The notes under the pieces: generated by a model
The model's input: the letters and a program-made list of their open reading frames with translations, nothing else
Told to the model about the DNA's origin: nothing
Databases searched by the model: none
Origin: Gammaproteobacteria bacterium
GTDB lineage: Bacteria > Pseudomonadota > Gammaproteobacteria > SZUA-140
Reading direction: 5' to 3'
Assembly: GCA_021648525.1 (NCBI GenBank)
Contig: JAKISP010000003.1
Location: 51,944-115,943 of the forward strand
Length of the DNA: 64,000 nt
Shown: piece after piece, positions 30,906 through 43,184 of the stretch
Numbering within the stretch: the first letter of the stretch is position 1
Layout of the letters: the number at the start of each line of letters is the position of its first letter
Translations under genes and position numbers: made by a program

Positions 30906-31907
30906 TTAGTAAGAGCGGTTCACCGAAAATTCGGCAAGTGTGTACATCGCATCGCGATAGGGAGAGGCGGGTAGTCGCCTGATCGCTTCCGCCGCTTTTT
31001 CTGCTTCTGTTTGTGCCGCTGCTGTGGTGTAAACAAGTGCGCCAGTTGAGTGAATGGTTTCAATGACGGCATCGATATTTTCAATACCGCTATTTTCAAT
31101 GGCGTTTTTAATGACGCTAGTTTCGGCTGGTGTGCCGTGACGCATGGCATGGATGAGTGGCAGGGTTGGTTTGCCTTCGGCAAGGTCATCGCCGATGTTT
31201 TTCCCCATCTCTTCGGAGGTCGCGCTGTAATCAAGAACATCGTCGATTAGCTGGAATGCGGTGCCAAGATGCATGCCGTAGTCGGCCATTGCTTTCTCAG
31301 TTTTTATACTGCTATTGCTGATAACCGCACCCACCTGGCAGGCCGCTTCGAACAATTTGGCTGTTTTGAAGTGGATAACTTCCAGGTAACGCTCTTCTGT
31401 GGTGCTGGCATCACCACAGTTGAGTAGTTGCAGTACTTCACCTTCGGCGATGACGTTAGTTGCCTTCGACATGATCTCCATGATGCGCATGTCGCCGACA
31501 TCGACCATCATCTGGAAAGCGCGTGAATAGAGGAAGTCGCCAACGAGTACGCTGGCTTCGTTGCCCCACACGGCGTTTGCGGTCTCTTTACCGCGACGCA
31601 TTTCGGAGGCGTCGACTACGTCGTCGTGCAATAAGGTAGCGGTGTGAATAAATTCGATGATGGCGGCGAGATCCACATGTTTTGTACCGCTGTAATTGAG
31701 CGCGCGGGCGCTGAGCAGTACCAATAGTGGGCGCAGGCGTTTGCCGCCACTGTTGACGATGTAGTGGCTCATCTGGTTGATCAATGCCACTTCGGAGTTG
31801 AGGCGAGTGTGAATCAGTTGGTTCACTGCTCCCATATCGTCGCTGGTGAGTGCGCGAATGGTATTGATATCATTGATCTCGTAAGGTTTTTTTAGTGGTA
31901 GATTCAC
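30906..31907 (-). CDS. ispB: Octaprenyl diphosphate synthase IspB
   Basis: Trans-prenyl transferase making the C40 ubiquinone side chain. Both Asp-rich motifs are present: LLHDDVVDASEMRRG and QLIDDVLDY. The GTG at 31907 gives 333 residues, close to the family's ~323; the open frame runs on to a TTG at 31973, but that extension is not family-like. Divergent from rplU, the standard gammaproteobacterial arrangement. Confidence 0.94.
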   Translation of the reverse strand: MNLPLKKPYEINDINTIRALTSDDMGAVNQLIHTRLNSEVALINQMSHYIVNSGGKRLRPLLVLLSARALNYSGTKHVDLAAIIEFIHTATLLHDDVVDASEMRRGKETANAVWGNEASVLVGDFLYSRAFQMMVDVGDMRIMEIMSKATNVIAEGEVLQLLNCGDASTTEERYLEVIHFKTAKLFEAACQVGAVISNSSIKTEKAMADYGMHLGTAFQLIDDVLDYSATSEEMGKNIGDDLAEGKPTLPLIHAMRHGTPAETSVIKNAIENSGIENIDAVIETIHSTGALVYTTAAAQTEAEKAAEAIRRLPASPYRDAMYTLAEFSVNRSY

Positions 31908-32028
31908 AGTTATGTCGTTCTTTAATAGTATAGCCTGACGTTCGATTCTAAAATTCTCGGCGGCCTGTGGCAAGTTTCTTTAATATGCAGTATTTGTCGG
32001 TGCTAAATGTTTGTTTTCTGATTCTGAT

Positions 32029-32057
32029 TTGACCTGAGGCGTTGATACCGGTAAAAT
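32029..32057 (+). promoter_or_regulatory. Sigma-70 promoter of rplU-rpmA
   Basis: TTGACC (32029-32034), 17-bp spacer, TAAAAT (32052-32057), followed by a GC-rich discriminator (CGCCCGGC) typical of growth-rate-controlled ribosomal promoters. It leaves a leader of about 70 nt before rplU. Confidence 0.75.
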
Positions 32058-32132
32058 CGCCCGGCTTTGGTAAACGAATGTTTTTGGGGTTGCCAATAAT
32101 CAGTTTTTTTCACGGATTTTTTGGAGTGAAGC

Positions 32133-32459
32133 ATGTACGCGGTAATTAAGACCGGTGGTAAGCAGTATCGAGTGACCGAAGGCGAGACACTCAAAGTAGA
32201 AAAAATCGTCGCTGAAGAAGGCGGCTCGATTGATTTTGATGAAGTTTTACTGGTTACCGATGGTGACAATGTGAAAGTTGGTGCGCCTTTTTTGGCGGGT
32301 GGCAAGGTCAGCGCAACAGTAAAATCTCACGGGCGTGGTGAAAAGATCAAAATCGTTAAATTTCGTCGTCGTAAGCATTCTCGCAAGCAGATGGGGCATC
32401 GCCAGTCTTATACTGAAGTACAGATTACTGGTATTACAGCTGGCACCGCAGCAGACTAA
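32133..32459 (+). CDS. rplU: 50S ribosomal protein L21
   Basis: 108 residues. N-terminal [18 protein letters not shown] and the [16 protein letters not shown] rRNA-binding stretch are diagnostic. It is followed by rpmA after 18 bp, the conserved L21-L27 operon upstream of obg. Confidence 0.98.
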   Translation: MYAVIKTGGKQYRVTEGETLKVEKIVAEEGGSIDFDEVLLVTDGDNVKVGAPFLAGGKVSATVKSHGRGEKIKIVKFRRRKHSRKQMGHRQSYTEVQITGITAGTAAD

Positions 32460-32477
32460 ATAAGGGGTTATTGAGAA

Positions 32478-32735
32478 ATGGCACATAAAAAAGCAGGCGG
32501 TAGTACCCGCAATGGTCGCGATTCCGAGTCTAAGCGATTGGGTGTGAAGCGTTTTGGTGGTGAGAGTGTACTTGCTGGCAATATTATTGTCCGTCAGCGT
32601 GGCACGCATTTTCACGCAGGTGTTAACATGGGCTTAGGGCGTGACCACACTTTGTTTGCTAAGGCAGATGGTCAAGTGTTGTTTGAGAAGAAAGGCCCGA
32701 AACAACGTACGTACGTCAGCATCGTCGCTGCCTAA
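32478..32735 (+). CDS. rpmA: 50S ribosomal protein L27
   Basis: 85 residues, beginning [16 protein letters not shown], with [17 protein letters not shown]. The N terminus reaches the peptidyl-transferase centre. No N-terminal extension needing protease processing is present. Confidence 0.98.
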   Translation: MAHKKAGGSTRNGRDSESKRLGVKRFGGESVLAGNIIVRQRGTHFHAGVNMGLGRDHTLFAKADGQVLFEKKGPKQRTYVSIVAA

Positions 32736-32763
32736 GCAGTTACCACGCTGATGTATGAAAAGG

Positions 32764-32790
32764 CCCCGTCCAGTGACGGGGTTTTTTTTT
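32764..32790 (+). terminator. Rho-independent terminator after rpmA
   Basis: CCCCGTC/GACGGGG stem (32764-32770 with 32775-32781), CAGT loop, then nine T. It separates the ribosomal protein genes from obg. Confidence 0.92.
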
Positions 32791-32839
32791 ATAACCAGCG
32801 CGATACCAAATAAATTTGGGCAGATTCAGGTATTAGTGA

Positions 32840-33931
<1,092 letters not shown>

Positions 33932-33945
33932 TTTAATTTAGAACG

Positions 33946-35076
33946 ATGGTAAGAGAGCAAGTCATAAAGGCACGGCGCTGGGTCGTTAAGGTGGGCAGTT
34001 CACTGCTAACCAACGATGGTGCTGGGCTAGACCTGGCGTTAATGGCGCTGTGGGTTGAGCAGATCCAGTATCTGCGCGCGCGCGGTATAGAGGTGGTGTT
34101 AGTCTCCTCCGGTGCGGTCTCGGAGGGGATGAAGCGCCTCGGGTGGAGTGAGCGCCCGCATGCGCTGCATGACCTTCAGGCTGCTGCTGCGGTAGGGCAG
34201 ATGGGAGTGGTGCAGGCATATGAGTCCTGTTTTCAGCGGCACGGTTTGCACACGGCGCAAATTCTGTTAACTCATGATGATCTGGCGAACCGTCAGCGCC
34301 ATCTAAATGCCCGCAGCACCTTGCGCACGCTGTTAAAACTTGGCGTGATTCCGATTGTTAATGAAAACGATACTGTGGCGGTTGAAGAGATTCGTTTTGG
34401 TGATAACGATACGCTGGCGGGATTGGTCACTAATCTAATTGAAGCGGAGTTGCTGGTGATGTTGACCGATCAGGATGGGGTGTATGACAGTGATCCGCGT
34501 AACAATTCCAATGCAAAATTTATCCATGAAGCGCAGGCGGGTGACCCTGAATTAGAAGGGATGGCTGCGGGTGGTGGCAGTGGGCGGCTTGGACGCGGCG
34601 GTATGCTAACTAAGGTGCGGGCAGCTGAGCGCGCGGCGCGTTCTGGCGCGTTGTCGATTATTGCCTCTGGGCGTGAATCAGATGTGTTGTCGAAAATCGC
34701 CGATGGCGAGCAGTTGGGGACGATGTTGGTGCCCGCAGCGGAACCGCTGGCGGCGCGCAAGCAGTGGCTGGCCAGCCAACTTAATCTTGGTGGAAAACTG
34801 GTGCTGGATGATGGCGCTGTTAAGGCACTGAAGCATTCAGGTGGTAGTTTGCTGGCGGTGGGTGTTTCGCTGGTCGAGGGTGATTTTCACCGCGGTGATG
34901 TGGTCACTTGTGTTGATTGGCGGGGGGAAGAGGTGGCGCGTGGCCTGATTAATTACAGTGCTGAAGAATCGAAAAAAATCCGGGGTCAATCGAGTGAACA
35001 GATCGAGGCGCTGTTGGGTTATGTTGATGAGGCAGAGTTAATTCATCGTGATAATCTGGTGCTGATGGGCAGGTAG
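33946..35076 (+). CDS. proB: Glutamate 5-kinase ProB
   Basis: First step of proline synthesis, feedback-inhibited by proline. 376 residues: amino-acid kinase domain ([36 protein letters not shown]) and C-terminal PUA domain (residues ~280-370). Starts 15 bp after obg. Confidence 0.96.
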   Translation: MVREQVIKARRWVVKVGSSLLTNDGAGLDLALMALWVEQIQYLRARGIEVVLVSSGAVSEGMKRLGWSERPHALHDLQAAAAVGQMGVVQAYESCFQRHGLHTAQILLTHDDLANRQRHLNARSTLRTLLKLGVIPIVNENDTVAVEEIRFGDNDTLAGLVTNLIEAELLVMLTDQDGVYDSDPRNNSNAKFIHEAQAGDPELEGMAAGGGSGRLGRGGMLTKVRAAERAARSGALSIIASGRESDVLSKIADGEQLGTMLVPAAEPLAARKQWLASQLNLGGKLVLDDGAVKALKHSGGSLLAVGVSLVEGDFHRGDVVTCVDWRGEEVARGLINYSAEESKKIRGQSSEQIEALLGYVDEAELIHRDNLVLMGR

Positions 35077-35102
35077 CATCTCTGACTCGAATGGCAGTCA
35101 AT

Positions 35103-35136
35103 AAAAAAGCCGCTTTCTTTCGAAAGCGGCTTTTTT
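35103..35136. terminator. Bidirectional terminator between proB and rpsT
   Basis: GCCGCTTTC/GAAAGCGGC stem (35109-35117 with 35122-35130), TTTC loop, preceded by six A and followed by six T. It can end both the proB transcript and the convergent rpsT transcript. Confidence 0.93.
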
Positions 35137-35154
35137 CAGTCTTAAAGACTGAGA

Positions 35155-35415
35155 TTACATGGCATGAATATGCTTGTTCATGCGGCTTTTCTGGCGTGCG
35201 GCCTTGTTCATGTCGATGATGCCTTTGCGGGCCATCACGTCAAGGATTGGCTTAGCTACCTTGAATGCCTCTTCTGCCTGGGCTTTTTCGCCCGCTGCAA
35301 TCGCGTTCACGACTTTTCTGGTCGCGGTGCGCATTTCTGAGCGCATGCTGGCATTATGGATGCGGCTCTTTTCGGCTTGCTTTGCGCGCTTTTTGGCTTG
35401 TGCTGAATTGGCCAA
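35155..35415 (-). CDS. rpsT: 30S ribosomal protein S20
   Basis: 86 residues, rich in Lys/Arg/Ala: [16 protein letters not shown] terminus and the C-terminal helix [19 protein letters not shown]. Binds 16S rRNA helix 44 and the 5' domain. Divergent from murJ, the usual layout. A possible TTGACA -35 element lies on the minus strand at 35507-35512. Confidence 0.97.
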   Translation of the reverse strand: MANSAQAKKRAKQAEKSRIHNASMRSEMRTATRKVVNAIAAGEKAQAEEAFKVAKPILDVMARKGIIDMNKAARQKSRMNKHIHAM

Positions 35416-35627
35416 GGTTGTTGCTCCTGTTTATTGGCAGCGGGATTTTTCCGCTAGCGCCACTATAATCGTAAAGGCCGCATACTATGCGGATTTCTGC
35501 GAGCTTTGTCAATCCTTGTGGCGAACTTTGGCACTAATAAATGAGCGCTGGAAGAATGGCTGATGTAGGGGTAAGATCTCGATTTTACAGGAAATTCATA
35601 GGAAATAGCGAGCTTGGAGCTGGGCAG

Positions 35628-37190
35628 GTGAGTAAAAAATTACTGAAATCGACAGCTACCGTGGGCAGCATGACGTTGATTTCGCGCGTCCTTGGCCTGG
35701 TAAGGGATATTATTTTTGCCCGTCTGTTTGGTGCCGGTATGGGGGCGGATGCTTTTTTTGTCGCTTTCAAGATTCCCAATTTTTTTCGTCGCCTGTTTGC
35801 TGAAGGGGCATTTTCCCAGGCCTTTGTGCCAGTGTTGTCCGAATACAAGACGCAGCGTGAGCATGATGAGGTGCGTAGTCTGATTGATAGCACCGCCATC
35901 TGGCTGGCGAGCGTGCTGTTTATCGTCACGTTGATCTGTATTATTGCCGCACCGTTGCTGGTGATGGCCTTTGCACCGGGGTTTATCGATGACCAGCCAA
36001 AATACGAGCTGACGACCGAGCTGCTGCGCATCACCTTCCCTTATCTGTTGTTTATCTCGTTGACCGCGCTGGCAGGCGGTATTCTCAATACCTACGGAAA
36101 GTTCGCAGTGCCGGCTTTTACCCCGGTGCTGTTGAACCTCTGCCTGATTGGTGCGGCAGTGTTTGTTGCGCCGCTGCTCGATGAGCCAGTCATTGCGTTA
36201 GCGTGGGGTGTCTTTTTTGCGGGGCTGGCGCAGCTCGGTTTTCAGTTGCCGTTCCTGTGGCGGATGAAGATGCTGCCGCGCCCTCGTTTTGATCGTGCTC
36301 ACGAAGGGGTGAAGCGGATATTCAAGTTGATCATTCCGGCGATATTTGGCTCATCTGTAGCGCAGGTGAACCTGCTGTTCGACACGATTATCGCTTCGTT
36401 TCTTGTTACTGGTAGTGTCAGTTGGCTCTATTATTCTGATCGACTGGTGGAGTTTCCGCTCGGTGTTTTTGGTATCGCGGTGGCGACGGTGATCCTGCCG
36501 GCACTGTCGCGTCGTTATTCTGAGGCATCGCCGGAGGCATTTAGCCGCACTCTTGATTGGGCGCTGCGCCTGGTAGTGATTGTTGGTCTGCCTGCAACAG
36601 TGGGATTGTTTCTGTTGGCGGGGCCGATGCTCTCGACGCTCTTTCAGTACGGTGCATTTAGCCCGTCGGATGTGACGATGGCCACGATGAGTCTGATGGC
36701 CTATTCGTTAGGATTACTCGGTTTTATCTTTGTGAAGGTGCTGGCTCCTGGCTACTACGCGCGGCAGGATACGAAAACCCCAGTGAAGATTGGGATTATC
36801 GCGATGGTGACGAACATGGGGCTGAATGTGCTGTTTGTAGTGCCGATGGTGATGTTTGATATTGCAGGTGCACATACCGGGCTTGCGTTGGCGACCTCCG
36901 TGGCTGCTTTTTTGAATGCCTGGTTGCTTTACCGTGGCCTGCGTCGCGACGGGGTGTATCAGCTGCAGAAGGGGTGGGGCTGGATGATGTTGCGTGTCTT
37001 ACTCGGTGCTGTTTTGATGGCACTGTTGCTGTGGTTTGGGGTGGATGATATTTCGGCGTGGGAAATGTGGCCGTGGTGGCAGCGGATGCTGCAGCTGTTG
37101 ATGTGGGTGGCCGCCGGTGGCGCACTCTATTTTGCCGTGCTGTGGGCGATGGGGATGCGGCCGCATCATCTGAAGATGGCTGGGAAGTAA
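35628..37190 (+). CDS. murJ: Lipid II flippase MurJ (MviN)
   Basis: Polytopic MOP-family flippase exporting lipid II for peptidoglycan synthesis, with about 14 membrane helices. The GTG at 35628 gives 520 residues, the family length, with GGAG 9 nt upstream; the earlier in-frame start at 35541 is unsupported. Landmarks: ISRVLGLVRDIIFARLFGAG and FFRRLFAEGAFSQAFVPVL with the conserved Arg residues. Confidence 0.96.
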   Translation: MSKKLLKSTATVGSMTLISRVLGLVRDIIFARLFGAGMGADAFFVAFKIPNFFRRLFAEGAFSQAFVPVLSEYKTQREHDEVRSLIDSTAIWLASVLFIVTLICIIAAPLLVMAFAPGFIDDQPKYELTTELLRITFPYLLFISLTALAGGILNTYGKFAVPAFTPVLLNLCLIGAAVFVAPLLDEPVIALAWGVFFAGLAQLGFQLPFLWRMKMLPRPRFDRAHEGVKRIFKLIIPAIFGSSVAQVNLLFDTIIASFLVTGSVSWLYYSDRLVEFPLGVFGIAVATVILPALSRRYSEASPEAFSRTLDWALRLVVIVGLPATVGLFLLAGPMLSTLFQYGAFSPSDVTMATMSLMAYSLGLLGFIFVKVLAPGYYARQDTKTPVKIGIIAMVTNMGLNVLFVVPMVMFDIAGAHTGLALATSVAAFLNAWLLYRGLRRDGVYQLQKGWGWMMLRVLLGAVLMALLLWFGVDDISAWEMWPWWQRMLQLLMWVAAGGALYFAVLWAMGMRPHHLKMAGK

Positions 37191-37255
37191 CGAACATGCA
37201 GCATTGTGGCGTGGTAGCGCTATGATACGAGTGCACCCGAAGGGCATTTCACCCC

Positions 37256-37284
37256 TTGGGTAAAACGATGCTGTGCTTTATAAT
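37256..37284 (+). promoter_or_regulatory. Sigma-70 promoter of the ribF-ileS-lspA-ispH operon
   Basis: TTGGGT (37256-37261), 17-bp spacer and a perfect TATAAT (37279-37284). The transcript would begin near 37291, about 40 nt before ribF. A bulged inverted repeat (37235-37261) overlaps the -35 region. Confidence 0.65.
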
Positions 37285-37329
37285 CGCTGCTTTTATTTGA
37301 CTTACGATTTACATTTGGCTGACATCGGC

Positions 37330-38298
37330 ATGGAACTGATTCGAGGATTGTATAATCTGCACCCGCGCCATCGTGGCTGTGTGGCGACGATTGGTAATTT
37401 CGACGGGGTTCATCTTGGCCACCAGGCGGTGCTGGGACAATTGTCCGAACAGGCTGTTGAGCGGGGTCTGCCGCTGGTGGTGATCACCTTTGAACCATAT
37501 CCGCAGGAATTCTTTTCGCCTGCTGGTGAGTCCCCGGCGCGTCTGACCCGTTTTCGTGAAAAACTGCAGGTGTTGCGCTGCTATGGGGTGGATCAGGTCT
37601 TGTCGCTTGGTTTTGATCAGGCGCTCTCTCAGATGTCGGCAGAAGCATTTATTGATCGCCTGTTGGTGAGTGGACTCAAGGTGAGCTATCTCGTGGTCGG
37701 TGATGATTTTCGTTTTGGCTACCGACGACAGGGCGATATCGCGATGTTGCAGGCTGCGGGTGAAAAACACGGCTTTCAAGTGGTGGAGATGCACTCCTTT
37801 GAAGTGGATGGTGCGCGGGTGAGTAGTACCCGAGTGCGTGAGGCGTTGGCTGCCGGTGAGTTGAACCGTGCAGCGCAATTGCTGGGGCGTTCGTATCGTA
37901 TTTCCGGGCGGATTGTGTATGGTGATCAACGCGGTCGTACCATCGGTTTTCCGACAGCGAATATTCATCTGCATCGGCGTGTCGCGCCACTGCGTGGTGT
38001 TTACGCAGTGGAGATGTTTGGGCTGTCTGGCGATGTAGAATCACGGTTAAAAGGCGTTGCCAACATCGGGCATCGTCCCACGGTAAATGGCACGCGTTGC
38101 CAGCTGGAAGTGCACCTGTTCGACTTTGATCGCGAGATCTATGGCGAATATGTGCAGGTGGAATTCATTAAGCGATTGCGAGATGAAAAGCGTTTTGATT
38201 CGTTTCCGGAACTCAAAGCGCAAATTGAGCTGGATGCGGCACAGGCGAGAGCGCTGTTTGATATGTCGAGTGGCAGCGGTGACGATGAGGCAGCTTAA
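37330..38298 (+). CDS. ribF: Bifunctional riboflavin kinase/FAD synthetase RibF
   Basis: Makes FMN and FAD. 322 residues from the ATG at 37330 (MELIRGLYNLHPRH, the family N terminus). N-terminal nucleotidyltransferase domain with TIGNFDGVHLGHQ; C-terminal flavokinase with GRTIGFPTANI. First gene of a four-gene housekeeping operon. Confidence 0.95.
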   Translation: MELIRGLYNLHPRHRGCVATIGNFDGVHLGHQAVLGQLSEQAVERGLPLVVITFEPYPQEFFSPAGESPARLTRFREKLQVLRCYGVDQVLSLGFDQALSQMSAEAFIDRLLVSGLKVSYLVVGDDFRFGYRRQGDIAMLQAAGEKHGFQVVEMHSFEVDGARVSSTRVREALAAGELNRAAQLLGRSYRISGRIVYGDQRGRTIGFPTANIHLHRRVAPLRGVYAVEMFGLSGDVESRLKGVANIGHRPTVNGTRCQLEVHLFDFDREIYGEYVQVEFIKRLRDEKRFDSFPELKAQIELDAAQARALFDMSSGSGDDEAA

Positions 38299-38355
38299 TG
38301 CTGCCGGACTGAAAAAACAGATAACATTAAATTTGGAAAACTTAACGCAAACAAA

Positions 38356-41187
38356 ATGGCAGACTATAAAAGTACATTGAACCTTCCGAAGACCGCCTTT
38401 TCAATGAAGGCGAATCTTGCAAATCGTGAACCAGACTTTCTGAAAGAGTGGTATGCGATGGATCTCTACGGCAAGCTGCGCAAAGCGCGCGCGGGCAAAG
38501 AGAAATTTATTTTGCATGATGGCCCGCCGTACGCGAACGGTGATATTCATATTGGCCATGCGGTTAATAAAGTTTTAAAAGATATGATCGTTAAGTCTAA
38601 AAGTCTGGAAGGGTTTGATGCCCCTTACGTGCCGGGATGGGATTGTCATGGTCTGCCGATTGAATTGATGGTGGAAAAAAAAATTGGCAAGGCGGGGCGT
38701 AAAGTTGATGCACCCACCTTTCGTAAAGCGTGTCGTGACTATGCTGCAAAGCAGGTAGATAAACAGCGCGACGATTTTAAACGCCTTGGCATTTTTGCCG
38801 AATGGGATAAACCCTATCTGACGATGGACTTTAAAACCGAAGCGGACATCATTCGCTCAATGGGACGCATTGTTGAAGCTGGTCATCTGCATAAAGGTTT
38901 TAAACCGGTTCATTGGTGTAGTGATTGTGGCTCTGCACTGGCAGAGGCCGAGGTTGAGTATGAAGAGCGTATTTCACCTGCAATCGATGTGCGTTTTGAA
39001 GTGCTTGATGATGAGGTGCTATTGCAGCGCAGTGAACATGTTGATGGTGCAGTCGGCGAAGGTAAGATTTCAATCGTTATCTGGACCACCACACCATGGA
39101 CATTGCCTGCGAATCAGGCTGTCTCGGTAAACCCGGGCTTCGATTATGTGCTGGTACAGTGTACCGGCGAGCATGGCCCTGAAAGATTGGTTGTTGCAGA
39201 AGTGCTAATGAAAGAGGTGATGATGCGCAGTGGTATTGAGGACTATCGTGTCGTTGCTACCTGCATTGGCGAGCGTCTCGAAGGATTGAAGTTACAACAC
39301 CCTTTTTATGAGCGTGAGGTGCCGGTGGTCCCTGGCGATCACGTCACCAGTGAAGCGGGCACGGGCGCGGTGCATACCGCGCCTGGTCATGGTCAGGACG
39401 ATTATGTGGTGGGCATGCGTTATCACCTGCCGATCGATAATCCGGTTGATAGTAACGGTGTTTTTTTGCCAAACACGCCGTTGTTTGCTGGCCAGCATGT
39501 CTTTAAGGCGAATGATCAGGTGATTGAGGTACTGAAGGCGAAGGGTGCGTTGCTGCATGAGCAAGCGCTGCAGCATAGTTACCCTCATTGCTGGCGCCAT
39601 AAGACACCGATTATTTTTCGTGCGACTCCTCAATGGTTTATTAGTATGGACAAAAAAAACCTGCGCAGTGATTCGCTGAAGGCACTCAAAAAAGTACAGT
39701 GGCTGCCAGATTGGGGACAGGCGCGCATAGAAGGGATGATTGAAAAACGTCCGGACTGGTGTGTCTCGCGACAACGTACCTGGGGCGTACCGATTACCCT
39801 GTTCCTGCATAAAGAGAGCGGTGAACTTCACCCGGCCACGGCTGAGTTGGTTGAGAAGGTTGCTTTGCGAGTAGAAGAGACGGGTATTGATGCCTGGTTT
39901 GAAATGGATGCGGCTGAACTGTTGGGTGATGATGCGGAACAATACGAGAAAGTTAGCGATACGCTCGATGTCTGGTTCGACTCTGGCGTAACACATTACA
40001 GCGTATTACAGCAGCGCGATGAACTGGCTTATCCTGCAGATCTTTATCTGGAAGGGTCAGATCAGCATCGCGGCTGGTTCCAGTCATCACTGTTGTCATC
40101 GGTTGCGATGAGCGGTGCTGCACCTTATAAATCCGTGTTAACGCATGGTTTCACCGTTGATGCTAAGGGTCGCAAGATGTCCAAGTCATTGGGTAATGTG
40201 ATCGCACCGCAAAAAATCATGAACTCATTGGGCGCTGATATTTTACGTCTGTGGGTGGCGGCAACTGATTATCGCACCGAGATGAATGTCTCGGATGAGA
40301 TCCTCAAGCGGATGGCGGATGCCTATCGTAGAATGCGCAACACAGCGCGTTTTTTACTGGCCAACTTAAATGGCTTTGATCCTGCTTCAGACAAGCTTGA
40401 GTTCGATGACATGCTGGCGCTCGACCAGTGGGCGGTTACCCGTGCGCAACAATTGCAGGAAGAAGTGCGCGATGCCTATGGGCGTTATGAATTTCATCTG
40501 GTCTATCAAAAGATCCATAATTTTTGTGCGGTGGATCTAGGTAGTTTTTATCTCGATATTATTAAAGATCGTCAGTACACCACGCAGGCCGATAGTGTTG
40601 CGCGTCGTTCGGCACAGACCGCGATGTACCACACCGTTGAGGCGCTGGCACGTTGGTTGGCACCCGTGTTGAGTTTTACTGCGGAAGACATCTGGAAGCA
40701 CATTCCGGGTGAGCGTAGTGAATCTGTTTTCCTTGAGACGTTGTATGAATTTCCAGAAACAAGTGGTCAGCAATTTAGTCAGGATGAATGGGCGACGATC
40801 ATCGCGGTACGCGAGTCTGTTTCTAAAGAATTAGAGGGGCTGCGTTCAAGTGGTGGCATCGGTTCGGCACTCGATGCAGAGGTCGACCTCTACTGTGATG
40901 ATGTGTTGCTAGCACTGTTGTCAAAATTCGATGATGAGCTTCGCTTTGTGTTAATCACCTCTTATGCCCGAGTATATAGCATGTGCGAGAAACCAGCGGA
41001 AGCGGTAGAGGTAACACAAAAAGAGCAGCCTGCGTTATGGGCGGTGGTTAAGGCGTGTGAACATGCTAAGTGTGATCGTTGCTGGCATCACCGTGAAGAT
41101 GTTGGTGTGAATAGTGAACACCCGGGATTGTGTGGGCGCTGTGTTGATAATGTCGATGGTGATGGTGAATCACGTCAGTTTGCTTAA
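38356..41187 (+). CDS. ileS: Isoleucyl-tRNA synthetase
   Basis: Class I synthetase of 943 residues. ATP-binding HIGH motif in [11 protein letters not shown] (~residue 67) and KMSKS in [10 protein letters not shown] (~600). Between them is the CP1 editing domain ([11 protein letters not shown]). The C-terminal zinc finger has [10 protein letters not shown] and CGRCVDN. Length and domain order are standard. Confidence 0.98.
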   Translation: MADYKSTLNLPKTAFSMKANLANREPDFLKEWYAMDLYGKLRKARAGKEKFILHDGPPYANGDIHIGHAVNKVLKDMIVKSKSLEGFDAPYVPGWDCHGLPIELMVEKKIGKAGRKVDAPTFRKACRDYAAKQVDKQRDDFKRLGIFAEWDKPYLTMDFKTEADIIRSMGRIVEAGHLHKGFKPVHWCSDCGSALAEAEVEYEERISPAIDVRFEVLDDEVLLQRSEHVDGAVGEGKISIVIWTTTPWTLPANQAVSVNPGFDYVLVQCTGEHGPERLVVAEVLMKEVMMRSGIEDYRVVATCIGERLEGLKLQHPFYEREVPVVPGDHVTSEAGTGAVHTAPGHGQDDYVVGMRYHLPIDNPVDSNGVFLPNTPLFAGQHVFKANDQVIEVLKAKGALLHEQALQHSYPHCWRHKTPIIFRATPQWFISMDKKNLRSDSLKALKKVQWLPDWGQARIEGMIEKRPDWCVSRQRTWGVPITLFLHKESGELHPATAELVEKVALRVEETGIDAWFEMDAAELLGDDAEQYEKVSDTLDVWFDSGVTHYSVLQQRDELAYPADLYLEGSDQHRGWFQSSLLSSVAMSGAAPYKSVLTHGFTVDAKGRKMSKSLGNVIAPQKIMNSLGADILRLWVAATDYRTEMNVSDEILKRMADAYRRMRNTARFLLANLNGFDPASDKLEFDDMLALDQWAVTRAQQLQEEVRDAYGRYEFHLVYQKIHNFCAVDLGSFYLDIIKDRQYTTQADSVARRSAQTAMYHTVEALARWLAPVLSFTAEDIWKHIPGERSESVFLETLYEFPETSGQQFSQDEWATIIAVRESVSKELEGLRSSGGIGSALDAEVDLYCDDVLLALLSKFDDELRFVLITSYARVYSMCEKPAEAVEVTQKEQPALWAVVKACEHAKCDRCWHHREDVGVNSEHPGLCGRCVDNVDGDGESRQFA

Positions 41188-41202
41188 GGATCGGGTGAAA
41201 CT

Positions 41203-41691
41203 ATGTTGAAGTGGCTATGGCTTTCTGTAGTGGTGGTTGTGCTTGATCAAGTGACTAAGTACATGGTGACTGATTCGTTACAGCTGTATCAATCGATCCC
41301 TATTCTTCCCTCATTAAATCTGGTGCTGGCCCATAATTCGGGCGCGGCATTTAGTTTTCTGAGTGATGCGGGTGGTTGGCAGCGCTGGTTTTTTTCAGTG
41401 ATAGCGATAGTCGTTAGTATCGTCATTGTGGTGTGGATAACTCGTCTTAAACAAAATGAACTGCGGCTTGCTGTGGCATTGTCTCTGGTGCTGGGTGGTG
41501 CCATTGGTAATGTGTGGGATCGTATCGCGCACGGTTATGTCGTTGATTTTATAGATGTCTATTATGGCGAGTGGCACTGGCCCGCTTTTAATGTGGCAGA
41601 TTCGGCGATCTGTATTGGTGCAGCATTGCTGATTATTGATGCACTGTTTAATAAAGAAGATCAAACAAATACAGAAATAAAAAAGAAATAG
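41203..41691 (+). CDS. lspA: Lipoprotein signal peptidase LspA
   Basis: Aspartic protease that cleaves signal peptides of diacylated prolipoproteins. 162 residues, four membrane helices, with the [19 protein letters not shown] and [11 protein letters not shown] motifs carrying the two catalytic Asp. Between ileS and ispH. Confidence 0.97.
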   Translation: MLKWLWLSVVVVVLDQVTKYMVTDSLQLYQSIPILPSLNLVLAHNSGAAFSFLSDAGGWQRWFFSVIAIVVSIVIVVWITRLKQNELRLAVALSLVLGGAIGNVWDRIAHGYVVDFIDVYYGEWHWPAFNVADSAICIGAALLIIDALFNKEDQTNTEIKKK

Positions 41692-41693
41692 AT

Positions 41694-42647
41694 ATGAACA
41701 AAATTAAAACAGGTCAGGTTTTGTTGGCTAATCCACGTGGTTTTTGCGCAGGAGTGGAGCGTGCGATTGAAATCGTCGAGCGAGTGCTTGAACAGTTTGG
41801 GCGGCCTATCTATGTGCGGCATGAAGTGGTGCACAATAAATTTGTGGTCGAAGGGTTGCGAGATAAAGGGGCCGTTTTTATAGAAGAGATTTCAGAGGTG
41901 CCGGACAATGCGACGTTGATCTTCAGTGCTCACGGTGTATCAAAAGCGGTACGTGCTGAGGCTGATGTGCGTGGCTTGCGTGTTTTTGATGCGACCTGTC
42001 CATTGGTAACAAAGGTACACCTTGAAGTCGTTCGGTATGAGCGAGATGGTCAGGAGTGTATTTTGATTGGCCATGCGGGGCACCCTGAAGTAGAAGGCAC
42101 GCTGGGGCAGTATAAAAACCTAGAGGGTGGTATGTATCTGGTTGAGTCAGTTGATGATGTTGAAAAATTAGCGGTAAAAAATCCAGAAAAACTGTCCTTT
42201 GTCACGCAGACGACTTTATCGATGGATGATACTGCGGTGGTGATTGAGGCGTTGCAAAAACGTTTTCCGAATATCAAAGGGCCAAAGCGAGATGATATTT
42301 GTTATGCCACACAGAACCGGCAGGATGCCGTTAAATCCCTCGCAGAGCAGTGTGATTTGATTCTGGTTGTGGGGTCATGTAACAGCTCTAATTCAAATCG
42401 TCTGCGAGAGATGGCTGAACGACAAGGGGCTAGCGCTCACTTAATAGATAATGCAAGTGAAATTGATGAGGCATGGTTGGTTGATGCTAGCACTGTTGGT
42501 GTGACTGCCGGTGCTTCCGTGCCTGAGGTGTTGGTCGAAGAGGTGATTGCTTATTTAAAAGCATCCGGTGTGGAGCGTGTTAAAAACATTAAAGGCCGCG
42601 AGGAAAATATTGTATTTTCTTTACCTCGTGACCTGATGAAGCGGTAG
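41694..42647 (+). CDS. ispH: HMBPP reductase IspH
   Basis: Final step of the MEP isoprenoid pathway, a [4Fe-4S] enzyme forming IPP and DMAPP. 317 residues, with cluster cysteines in [21 protein letters not shown] and VGSCNSSNS. It begins 3 bp after lspA. fkpB, often found between the two, is absent. Confidence 0.97.
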   Translation: MNKIKTGQVLLANPRGFCAGVERAIEIVERVLEQFGRPIYVRHEVVHNKFVVEGLRDKGAVFIEEISEVPDNATLIFSAHGVSKAVRAEADVRGLRVFDATCPLVTKVHLEVVRYERDGQECILIGHAGHPEVEGTLGQYKNLEGGMYLVESVDDVEKLAVKNPEKLSFVTQTTLSMDDTAVVIEALQKRFPNIKGPKRDDICYATQNRQDAVKSLAEQCDLILVVGSCNSSNSNRLREMAERQGASAHLIDNASEIDEAWLVDASTVGVTAGASVPEVLVEEVIAYLKASGVERVKNIKGREENIVFSLPRDLMKR

Positions 42648-42680
42648 TCATCCTGGTCAGGTTTTCTTTTTGATGAGTTT

Positions 42681-42706
42681 AAAAAACCGCGCAAGTGATT
42701 GCGCGG
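42681..42706 (-). terminator. Terminator of the minor-pilin operon
   Basis: Perfect CCGCGCAA/TTGCGCGG stem (42687-42694 with 42699-42706), GTGA loop, and six A on the plus strand giving a U-run for minus-strand transcripts. It lies between the convergent ispH and pilE. Confidence 0.88.
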
Positions 42707-42729
42707 GCTTATGCTGGTTTTGATGTTTT

Positions 42730-43155
42730 TTACCAGGTATCTATAGCGCCAGTACAGTCGTCCTCTGCGTAGTGGTTTTTTGTACCGATAGAGAGCAGCT
42801 CTATACACCCTGTGCCCGCCTGGGCTCCTTTAGGGATCGCGCGCACTGTGTACGTGGTTCCGTCTTGTGCAAGTATACTGAGATCATAGTATTTAATCGT
42901 ACCGTCTAGTGGTGCTTCGTCCGGGAAGATGTCTCCAGCACCAGTGCCTACAGAAGCGCCAAGAAAGGTATTGTTTTGAGTAAAGAATCTTTCCATGGCA
43001 TTTGCCAGGGAGACCAGCGCTCCTTGCGTGTCTGCCTGACGAGCTTTTCTTACTTGTTCCGTGTATGCGGGGAACGCGAAAGCGGAAATGATCCCAATAA
43101 TGACAACCGCAATCATTAATTCTATCAGCGTAAACCCTTTTTCCCGTTGTGCCAT
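42730..43155 (-). CDS. pilE: Minor type IV pilin PilE
   Basis: Prepilin of 141 residues with cleavage motif [10 protein letters not shown] and hydrophobic helix AVVIIGIISAFAFPAYTEQV. The ATG at 43155 has GGAGGAA upstream; the first in-frame ATG at 43170 overlaps that site. A paired Cys in the C-terminal region (GTGCIEL, DDCTGAI) suggests a D-loop disulfide. Last gene of the fimT-pilVWX-Y1-E cluster; minor pilins prime pilus assembly with PilY1. Confidence 0.9.
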   Translation of the reverse strand: MAQREKGFTLIELMIAVVIIGIISAFAFPAYTEQVRKARQADTQGALVSLANAMERFFTQNNTFLGASVGTGAGDIFPDEAPLDGTIKYYDLSILAQDGTTYTVRAIPKGAQAGTGCIELLSIGTKNHYAEDDCTGAIDTW

Positions 43156-43184
43156 TGAATCTTCCTCCATTTTATTTGTTTGTA

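Noticed and set aside
35541..35627. 29-residue N-terminal extension of MurJ
   Set aside because: It is not conserved in the family; the GTG at 35628 has a well-placed ribosome site and gives the normal length.
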